Below are positions 1-4,070 of a stretch of 5,285 bases of DNA, piece by piece. Every line of letters starts with the position of its first letter. The first letter of the stretch is position 1. The stretch is from UBA8516 sp035455245. GTDB lineage: Archaea; Thermoproteota; Nitrososphaeria; Nitrososphaerales; Nitrosopumilaceae. The notes beneath the pieces were generated by a model. It saw nothing but the letters and a program-made list of their open reading frames with translations, had not been told where the DNA came from and made no database searches. A program made the position numbers and the translations under genes. The stretch covers positions 1 to 5,285 of the forward strand of contig DATIFN010000008.1 in the NCBI GenBank assembly GCA_035455245.1. The letters run 5' to 3'.

Positions 1-329
1 CTTATGAATTGACATTAGTGAAAAATGATATTACAAAAGCACAAACAGATCTTAGTAATACTACTAGAGATTTAGAGACAACAAAAGTAGAAGTAAAGAG
101 AGAAGAAAATAATTTACAAAAGACCATGACACAGTTAAGACAAACTAAAACAGAATTAGATATTACAGAGAGGAAAATGAAGAAAACAGAAGAAATGATC
201 TTTGGATCTGGTGGAAGCACATTTTCTCATGCATCATGGGCTCGTCCTCTTGAAAGGGAAATTGAAACCTTAAAGAAAAAAGTAGAGGATTTACAGAGAA
301 AAATGGACTCAATATATCGAGGAAGATGA
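1..329 (+). CDS. C-terminal part of a coiled-coil protein (5' end outside window)
   Basis: The frame is open from the window edge (first full codon at 3) to TGA at 327-329, giving 108 visible residues; the true start lies to the left, and the TTG at 9 is unlikely to be it. The first ~65 residues are almost entirely polar and charged (K, E, T, Q, D) with hydrophobic residues at heptad-like spacing, as in a long parallel coiled coil. A Gly/Ser-rich break follows (around FGSGGSTFSHAS), then a second short amphipathic helix (LEREIETLKKKVEDLQRKM) and the terminus IYRGR. No signal, membrane segment or catalytic motif is visible in this part. The family is not recognised; a structural or filament-like role is possible, but coiled coils of this kind are not diagnostic. 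The coding call is firm because of the strong helical periodicity and the stop followed by non-coding DNA. Confidence 0.75.
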   Translation, partial: YELTLVKNDITKAQTDLSNTTRDLETTKVEVKREENNLQKTMTQLRQTKTELDITERKMKKTEEMIFGSGGSTFSHASWARPLEREIETLKKKVEDLQRKMDSIYRGR

Positions 330-335
330 TTTCAG

Positions 336-384
336 TGATGATTTTAGGTGGTGTGTACATCATCATCAATTCTTGTTAATTTTT
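336..384 (+). terminator. Possible terminator: 7-bp hairpin then T-rich tract
   Basis: TGATGAT (336-342) can pair with ATCATCA (359-365 or 362-368) across a 16-19 nt loop, and a T-rich stretch (TTAATTTTTG, about 376-385) follows. It lies 7 nt after the stop of the coiled-coil gene. Archaeal termination depends mainly on oligo-T tracts, so the T-run is the more relevant part and the hairpin could be incidental, as both arms are simple GAT/ATC repeats. Confidence 0.3.
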
Positions 385-562
385 GACATAATCAGATGGT
401 GTTCCAAAATTGGAAACATGTTCTAGTTAGCAGCGAATAAAAGTAAAAGATCTGGATTAACCCAATCGACAAACTTTAATAACTATCGAAAGGTTAGGTT
501 CCAACTTGAAGGAATTTATTAATTTTATGTTTACTTTGAAAAATTCTCAGTTGATCTAACAC
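385..562. other. Non-coding spacer with a short inverted repeat
   Basis: No convincing reading frame on either strand. The only structure seen is the inverted repeat TTCCAA-AA-TTGGAA (402-415). Its half-site GTTCCAA recurs at 498-504, where a looser TTCC...GGAA arrangement (499-514) is present. This could be a regulator site for the downstream gene or chance in AT-rich DNA; nothing else is supported here. Confidence 0.3.
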
Positions 563-592
563 TATATAAGAAACCGGTTTGATCACGATCAC
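563..592 (+). promoter_or_regulatory. TATA-box promoter with palindrome before a leaderless GTG
   Basis: TATATAA at 563-569 is centred about 27 nt upstream of the GTG at 593, the usual archaeal TATA-to-initiation distance, so the transcript probably starts at or within a few bases of the start codon. Directly after the TATA box lies a perfect 10-bp palindrome, AAACCGGTTT (571-580), then ATCACG twice in tandem (582-587 and 588-593). These elements fill the space that preinitiation complex and polymerase occupy, which is where archaeal repressors often bind. The promoter is well supported by position; the operator role is inference. Confidence 0.6.
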
Positions 593-1204
593 GTGTCTGG
601 GAAGACAGCGTTAGGGGAAGGTTATGTTTGTGCACCGTACATGCACGATCATACATCAATTGAGCTAAAAGATACATGGGAAAAATCAAAAGACGTAGAT
701 GATCTATATTTCGTTACTGCCACGTTTTCTGAGGAATGCGGTGCCTATTTTCCTTCACACGCAAATCACTATATTCTTGCCAAGTTCAAAAATGCGGTAA
801 AAATGATGAAGGAAATTGAAAAACACAAGCAAGAAAAACTGACCTTTGTGTTCACAATGGATGGGGAATTGTTCCAGCGAGACGTTGATGGGAAACTAAA
901 CTTTCTTTCTGTATATCATCTGGATTATGGTCAGGCAGATGAAGACATTATCGATGTTGCATCAATCATTGCAAAACGTGACAAAGTTATGAGGGCAGGT
1001 CTTGTACATCTTGATCTTGCTGCAAATGAAATTCAAAAGTTTACATTTCCATATGTGAATGACTTGGTAGTCCTTGAAGTGTCAAGTGACAAAAGTCATC
1101 AGAGTTCAAACAAATATTGTGAAAAAACAAGACGCGATGTTAGCAGAAAAGGGATAACGATGACAAACCTTGTCAGCCTTTCTGTTCTTGATAAACTAAA
1201 ATAG
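593..1204 (+). CDS. Uncharacterised 203-aa protein, GTG start
   Basis: I do not recognise the family. The reading frame is 203 codons ending in TAG at 1202-1204. GTG at 593 is chosen because it sits one helical promoter distance (about 27 nt) from the TATA box at 563-569, consistent with a leaderless mRNA; the next in-frame start, ATG at 641 (residue 17), would remove a plausible N-terminus (SGKTALGEGYVCAPYM). There is no signal peptide or membrane helix, so it is probably cytoplasmic. Features that can be seen are a His/Asp/Cys-rich beginning (C13, H18, D19, H20), a Cys/His stretch around residues 46-59 (EECGAYFPSHANH), an apparent alternating strand-helix pattern through the middle, and a Lys/Arg/Ser-rich stretch around 165-187. 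The Cys and His could bind metal, but no known signature is matched. Its stop is 35 nt before aIF5A, which has its own TATA box, so the two are neighbours rather than a clear operon. Confidence 0.8.
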   Translation: MSGKTALGEGYVCAPYMHDHTSIELKDTWEKSKDVDDLYFVTATFSEECGAYFPSHANHYILAKFKNAVKMMKEIEKHKQEKLTFVFTMDGELFQRDVDGKLNFLSVYHLDYGQADEDIIDVASIIAKRDKVMRAGLVHLDLAANEIQKFTFPYVNDLVVLEVSSDKSHQSSNKYCEKTRRDVSRKGITMTNLVSLSVLDKLK

Positions 1205-1216
1205 AAAAGTTAAATA
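1203..1216 (+). promoter_or_regulatory. Promoter of aIF5A (BRE-like GAAAAG plus TATA box)
   Basis: A purine-rich BRE-like GAAAAG (1204-1209) is followed by TTAAATA (1210-1216). The box centre is about 27 nt before the ATG at 1240, predicting a leaderless transcript. The promoter overlaps the stop codon of the upstream gene. Confidence 0.6.
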
Positions 1217-1239
1217 CGCTGCCAAATTCTGTTTTTGTA

Positions 1240-1647
1240 ATGAGTAAACCATCAGAACTTGGTTCATTAAAAATTGGATCTTACATTTTGTTACCAGTTG
1301 ACAGTCCCAATGCTGAACCGTGTAAGATTGTTGAATACGATACAAGCAAACCAGGAAAACATGGTGCAGCAAAGGCAAGAATCGTTGCAGTTGGAATTTT
1401 TGACAAGAAAAAATATCCACATGTTTCTCCAGTCAGTGCACAGGTAATGGTACCATTGATTGACAAAAGGGTGGGCTCTGTCATTTCAAAAACCGAATCA
1501 ATAACTCAAGTGATGGACTCGGAAAGCTTTGAAGTCTTTGATGTCAGCCAGATTGAGGATGAGATAAAAGACAAGGTAGTTCAAGGACAAGACGTAGAAT
1601 ACTGGAAGGTAATGGATAGAACTATTATAGTCCGAATAAAGAGCTAA
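1240..1647 (+). CDS. eif5A: Translation factor aIF5A (hypusine-containing)
   Basis: This 135-aa protein matches the normal archaeal length of IF5A (about 130-140 aa). IF5A binds the ribosome between the P and E sites, where its modified lysine reaches the peptidyl-transferase centre and relieves stalling, for example at polyproline. The diagnostic loop SKPGKHGAAKAR lies at residues 36-47; by comparison with the family, K40 is the lysine converted to hypusine or deoxyhypusine. The N-terminal SH3-like barrel carrying this loop spans about residues 8-70, and the C-terminal OB-fold about 71-135 (ending in TIIVRIKS). The ATG at 1240 fits both the family N-terminus (LKIGSYILL follows closely) and the TATA distance. 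The gene for the modifying enzyme (deoxyhypusine synthase) is not in the window. The stop is followed within 5 nt by a C/D box sRNA. Identification is very secure. Confidence 0.96.
   Translation: MSKPSELGSLKIGSYILLPVDSPNAEPCKIVEYDTSKPGKHGAAKARIVAVGIFDKKKYPHVSPVSAQVMVPLIDKRVGSVISKTESITQVMDSESFEVFDVSQIEDEIKDKVVQGQDVEYWKVMDRTIIVRIKS
1623..1630 (+). promoter_or_regulatory. Possible internal promoter for the C/D sRNA
   Basis: TATTATAG lies inside the last codons of aIF5A, centred about 26 nt before 1653, the first base of the sRNA terminal stem. That spacing is the same as for the other promoters in this window. The alternative is co-transcription with aIF5A and processing of its 3' UTR. AT-rich coding DNA makes chance matches likely. 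Confidence 0.35.
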
Positions 1648-1652
1648 ATTTC

Positions 1653-1717
1653 GGATGCTGATGATGAGTAGAAAAGCCAACTGAACTATGATGAGGATTA
1701 TGAGTATTGAGGCATCC
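1653..1717 (+). ncRNA. C/D box sRNA, predicted guide for Cm34 of elongator tRNA-Met
   Basis: Archaeal C/D sRNAs assemble with L7Ae, Nop5 and fibrillarin and direct 2'-O-methylation of the target base paired to the fifth guide nucleotide upstream of box D or D'. Seen here: terminal stem GGATGCT (1653-1659) with GGCATCC (1711-1717), 7 bp including one G-U; box C ATGATGA (1661-1667); 13-nt guide (1668-1680); box D' CTGA (1681-1684); 3-nt spacer; box C' ATGATGA (1688-1694); 12-nt guide GGATTATGAGTA (1695-1706); box D TTGA (1707-1710, consensus CTGA). The stem, a 3-nt GAT bulge (1660-1662) and the opposing GA/GA pairs form a canonical kink-turn. The D guide is complementary to UACUCAUAAUCC, an elongator tRNA-Met anticodon arm, and the fifth nucleotide (G1702) pairs with C34. 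The nucleotide next to box D probably does not pair. The D' guide would recognise UUGGCUUUUCUAC; I cannot name that target. Total length of 65 nt is normal for archaea. Confidence 0.88.
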
Positions 1718-1719
1718 TA

Positions 1720-1727
1720 GGCTTTTC
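1720..1727 (+). terminator. Pyrimidine-rich tract after the sRNA
   Basis: GGCTTTTC directly follows the sRNA terminal stem. Its four T residues may contribute to 3'-end formation. It is also perfectly complementary to GAAAAGCC (1671-1678) inside the D' guide, so it could fold back onto the sRNA in a precursor. Weak evidence in either case. Confidence 0.25.
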
Positions 1728-1734
1728 AAGTTCT

Positions 1735-1750
1735 GAACAAAGGTTATACG
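1735..1750 (+). promoter_or_regulatory. Promoter of the small protein-dph6-srp54 operon
   Basis: A purine-rich stretch (GAACAAAGG, 1735-1743) precedes the TATA-like TTATAC (1744-1749), centred 28 nt before the ATG at 1775. This predicts a leaderless or nearly leaderless transcript beginning at the small CxxC protein. A CGTACG palindrome (1749-1754) lies at its edge. No other promoter of similar quality is seen before dph6 or srp54. Confidence 0.5.
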
Positions 1751-1774
1751 TACGATTTGTCTACAATATAACGC

Positions 1775-1888
1775 ATGAAGGGGTTGTGTCACGTATGCCT
1801 TTCTTCAAATACGGAAATCACCGTAAAAGACAGTCTTTCTTTATGTGAAAAATGCCTTAAACAAGTAACAAATCTAGAAAAAAATTAA
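1775..1888 (+). CDS. 37-aa putative zinc-binding miniprotein with two CxxC motifs
   Basis: ATG at 1775 to TAA at 1886-1888 encodes 37 residues. Cysteines form two pairs, C5-H-V-C8 and C24-E-K-C27, separated by 15 residues (CxxC-x15-CxxC), the pattern of a minimal zinc ribbon; each pair would sit in a knuckle and the middle supplies the beta hairpin. No other domain fits in this length. Support for a real gene is the symmetric cysteine arrangement, the TATA box at 1744-1749 at the correct distance, and the 27-nt gap to dph6, suggesting it is the first gene of the dph6-srp54 operon. It is small enough to be missed by automated annotation. Function is unknown: a role in RNA, DNA or ribosome contact would be typical of archaeal mini zinc ribbons, but nothing specific can be claimed. 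The alternative is a chance frame in a 5' leader, which the four ordered cysteines make less likely. Confidence 0.7.
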   Translation: MKGLCHVCLSSNTEITVKDSLSLCEKCLKQVTNLEKN

Positions 1889-1915
1889 TTGGAACCAAAA
1901 CCGTTTGATTGTACA

Positions 1916-2599
1916 ATGAAGCTTGCATCATTATTTTCTGGTGGAAAAGACAGCATGTTTGCTATATACAAAGAAAAACAAAAAGGAAATGACATTGTAT
2001 GTGCTGTAACTGTTTTTCCTGAATCTGACGAAAGTACATTTTTACATTATCCAAATATTGAGGTAACAAAACTGCAAGCAAGATCAATGAACATCCAACA
2101 CATCTTTAGCAAAACAAATTCAAATAATGTGGAAACAGAAATGCAAGAAATTATAAAATTACTTACACAGGCAAAAAAAGATTATTCTATTGAAGGTGTG
2201 GTACATGGAGGAATATTATCAAATTTTCAAAAAGAAAGGTTTGAAAAGATTGGTACTAAGTTAAATTTGAAAATCTTTTCACCGTTATGGAAAATAAATC
2301 AAAAAGAATATTTGAAAGATTTGATCGAATCAAATTTCCATTTTATCATAACAAGTGTTTCGTCAGCAGGTCTTGACGAGTCATGGCTTGGAAAAGAAAT
2401 CACAAAACAAGATGTTGAAAAATTGGAGAATCTTGCCACAAAATATGGATTTAATCTAAGTTTTGAAGGAGGAGAAGCAGAAACACTTGTGATAGACTGT
2501 CCACTTTTTTCAACTCCAATTAAAATTTTAGATTCCAGAAAAATCTGGGATGGATACAGAGGAAGATTTGAAATAACCCAGGCTACCTTGGAAAATTAA
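1916..2599 (+). CDS. dph6: Diphthine-ammonia ligase (Dph6 family, PP-loop ATPase)
   Basis: This 227-aa protein belongs to the Dph6/MJ0570-type ATP-pyrophosphatase family, which in eukaryotes and archaea performs the last step of diphthamide formation: ATP-dependent amidation of diphthine on a histidine of elongation factor 2. The N-terminus MKLASLFSGGKDS carries the PP-loop SGGKDS (residues 8-13), which binds ATP phosphates. Family-typical motifs are HGGILSNFQKERFE (97-110), PLW (123-125) and EGGEAETLVIDCPLF (184-198) in the C-terminal half. Length equals that of archaeal homologues. ATG at 1916 is chosen because family members begin two to four residues before the LFSGGKDS strand; a TTG at 1889, immediately after the preceding stop, would add nine residues (EPKPFDCT region) that have no family counterpart. 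No strong Shine-Dalgarno is visible for either. The gene sits 27 nt after the CxxC miniprotein and overlaps srp54 by one base (TAATG), so it is probably translated in an operon with both. Confidence 0.92.
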   Translation: MKLASLFSGGKDSMFAIYKEKQKGNDIVCAVTVFPESDESTFLHYPNIEVTKLQARSMNIQHIFSKTNSNNVETEMQEIIKLLTQAKKDYSIEGVVHGGILSNFQKERFEKIGTKLNLKIFSPLWKINQKEYLKDLIESNFHFIITSVSSAGLDESWLGKEITKQDVEKLENLATKYGFNLSFEGGEAETLVIDCPLFSTPIKILDSRKIWDGYRGRFEITQATLEN

Positions 2600-3927
2600 T
2601 GCTTGACATTTTAAAAACGGGCCTCAGGGCAGCACTGAAAAGAATTGTAAATTCATCAGGGATTGATGAGGCACTAATCAAGGAACTTGCAAAAGACATC
2701 CAAAGGGCCCTTTTACAATCCGATGTTAATGTGAAACTTGTCTTTGAGATTACAAAAAACCTTGAGCAACGTTCTCTAAATGAAACCCCGCCTCCAGGCC
2801 TTTCCAGAAAGGACCATATCGTAAAGATTCTGTACGAAGAGCTTTCAAGGCTTCTAGGCTCAGAAGAAAAACAATTTTCGTTCCAGCCAGGAAAGCTAAA
2901 CAAGGTGCTTATGCTTGGAATCCAAGGAAGTGGAAAGACAACAATTTCATCCAAATTGGCAAAGTTTCTAACAAAACAAGGATATCGCGTTGGAGTAATT
3001 GGAGCTGATACCTATAGACCAGGTGCACTAGTGCAGCTAAAAACAATGTGTGAAAAAGCAAACGTCGAAGTATATGGAGAAGAAAACAACAAGGACTCGC
3101 CGCAAATTGTTAAAAATGGTTTGAAACATTTTGAAAACTCTAATCTTGATATTATTTTAATTGATACAGCTGGACGACACAAGGAAGAAAAAGATCTGTT
3201 GGAGGAAATGACAAGAATAAGCAAGGTTGCACAACCAGATCTTGCGTTATTAATTATTGATGGAACAATTGGACAACAATGTTACAATCAGGCGGAAGCA
3301 TTTCATAAAACAGTACCTGTTGGTGGTATAATAATAACAAAGCTTGACAGCAGTGCCAAGGGGGGTGGAGCTCTTGCAGCTGCAGCTGCCACTGGAGCTC
3401 AGATAATGTACATTGGAACAGGAGAAAGAATTGATGACATTGAAAAATTTTCTTCAACAAGATTTGTTGGACGATTGCTTGGCATGGGAGACATTCAAGC
3501 TTTACTTGATATGGCCTCAAGACTTGAGAGCGAAGGAGATGAAGAGCGACTAAAAAGAATTTCACATGGCAAGATGAACATGGAAGATTTTTATTTTCAA
3601 ATCGAAGAAGCAACACGAGCTGGTGGACTGCGAAGTATAATGGAAAACATGCCAGGATTTTCAGGAATGGTAAAAGAAGATCAACTAGACAAACAAGAAG
3701 AGCAAATGCAAAAATGGAGATTCATTATTCAATCAATGACAAAACAAGAAAAAGCAGATCCTGATTTGATAAATGCATCTAGAGTAAAAAGAATTGCACG
3801 CGGATGTGGTTGGTCAGAACATGATGTAAAAGAACTTTTGAAAGCATACAAAAATTCTAAAGACATGATGAAAGCTTCCAAAGGAAGACAGATGCAAGGA
3901 CTGTTAAGAAAGATGGGTTTGGGCTAA
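2599..3927 (+). CDS. srp54: Signal recognition particle protein SRP54
   Basis: SRP54 is the GTPase of the signal recognition particle: it binds 7S RNA and the emerging signal sequence and docks the ribosome to FtsY at the membrane. The 442 aa match archaeal SRP54. Order: N domain four-helix bundle (about 1-95, with the ALLQSDVNV motif at 37-45); G domain with P-loop GIQGSGKT (107-114), G2 DTYRPGA (137-143), G3 DTAGRH (189-194), G4 TKLD (247-250) and GTGE (273-276); the linker LLGMGD (293-298); then the methionine-bearing M domain (about 299-442) with the RNA-binding helix-turn-helix segment SRVKRIARGCGWSEHDVKELL. The Cys in RGCG, where Ser is usual, is a small variation. The start ATG shares one base with the dph6 stop, implying coupled translation; a weak GGAA lies 6 nt upstream. 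The SRP19 and 7S RNA partners are not in this window. A T-run follows the stop. Identification is secure. Confidence 0.97.
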   Translation: MLDILKTGLRAALKRIVNSSGIDEALIKELAKDIQRALLQSDVNVKLVFEITKNLEQRSLNETPPPGLSRKDHIVKILYEELSRLLGSEEKQFSFQPGKLNKVLMLGIQGSGKTTISSKLAKFLTKQGYRVGVIGADTYRPGALVQLKTMCEKANVEVYGEENNKDSPQIVKNGLKHFENSNLDIILIDTAGRHKEEKDLLEEMTRISKVAQPDLALLIIDGTIGQQCYNQAEAFHKTVPVGGIIITKLDSSAKGGGALAAAAATGAQIMYIGTGERIDDIEKFSSTRFVGRLLGMGDIQALLDMASRLESEGDEERLKRISHGKMNMEDFYFQIEEATRAGGLRSIMENMPGFSGMVKEDQLDKQEEQMQKWRFIIQSMTKQEKADPDLINASRVKRIARGCGWSEHDVKELLKAYKNSKDMMKASKGRQMQGLLRKMGLG

Positions 3928-3930
3928 AAT

Positions 3931-3946
3931 AATTTTTGTCTGCTTT
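3931..3946 (+). terminator. Oligo-T terminator of the dph6-srp54 operon
   Basis: TTTTT (3933-3937) begins 6 nt after the srp54 stop and is followed by a further pyrimidine-rich stretch (GTCTGCTTT). Oligo-T tracts close to stop codons are the main archaeal termination signal. No stable hairpin precedes it. Confidence 0.5.
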
Positions 3947-4013
3947 GCGATCTTCGTCTATCAAATCATAGAAAATTGATCAAACCCTGCGATCATTTAA
4001 AAAACACAGAATT

Positions 4014-4039
4014 CCCATTTTTGGAAAAAAAGGGTTTTT
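4014..4039 (+). terminator. Hairpin plus T-run abutting the next TATA box
   Basis: CCC (4014-4016) pairs with GGG (4032-4034) and TTTTT (4018-4022) with an A-run (4026-4030), giving an 8-bp stem with one A-A mismatch, immediately followed by TTTTT (4035-4039). It resembles an intrinsic terminator and could be a backup stop for the srp54 transcript. The same bases form the BRE/TATA region of the downstream promoter, so the symmetry may instead be a by-product of A- and T-runs. Confidence 0.35.
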
Positions 4040-4042
4040 ATA
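4024..4042 (+). promoter_or_regulatory. Promoter of the secreted repeat-protein gene
   Basis: A run of A and G (4024-4034), suitable as a BRE, leads into TTTTTATA (4035-4042). The box centre is about 31 nt before the ATG at 4071, predicting a start site near 4065 and a leader of only about 5 nt. The upstream operon ends about 100 nt earlier, so this gene is an independent transcription unit. Confidence 0.6.
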
Positions 4043-4070
4043 GACTCGTATGTCCTAACAAAAACATACA

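Noticed and set aside
325..368. A second C/D box sRNA, from GTGATGA (335-341) on the + strand or ATGATGA plus CTGA on the - strand
   Set aside because: On the + strand no CTGA follows at guide distance; on the - strand box C and CTGA are about 24 nt apart with no internal D'/C' pair and no convincing terminal stem. The GAT/ATC repeats explain the matches.
163..369. 68-aa minus-strand frame across the end of the coiled-coil gene
   Set aside because: Phe/Ser/Leu-rich shadow of Lys/Glu-rich codons on the other strand; begins with MMMM from the CAT repeats.
1889..1915. TTG at 1889 as the start of dph6
   Set aside because: It adds nine residues before MKLASLFSGGKDS that the family lacks, and an ATG is present at the position where homologues begin.
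2583..2954. 123-aa open frame on the minus strand opposite srp54
   Set aside because: It lies entirely over the securely identified SRP54 N and G domains, has low-complexity Ser/Phe-rich composition typical of an antisense shadow, and has no promoter.
3947..3994. GCGATC twice (3947-3952, 3989-3994) and palindrome TTGATCAA (3976-3983) in the spacer after srp54
   Set aside because: Short, common in this base composition and not placed symmetrically about a promoter; no function can be supported.
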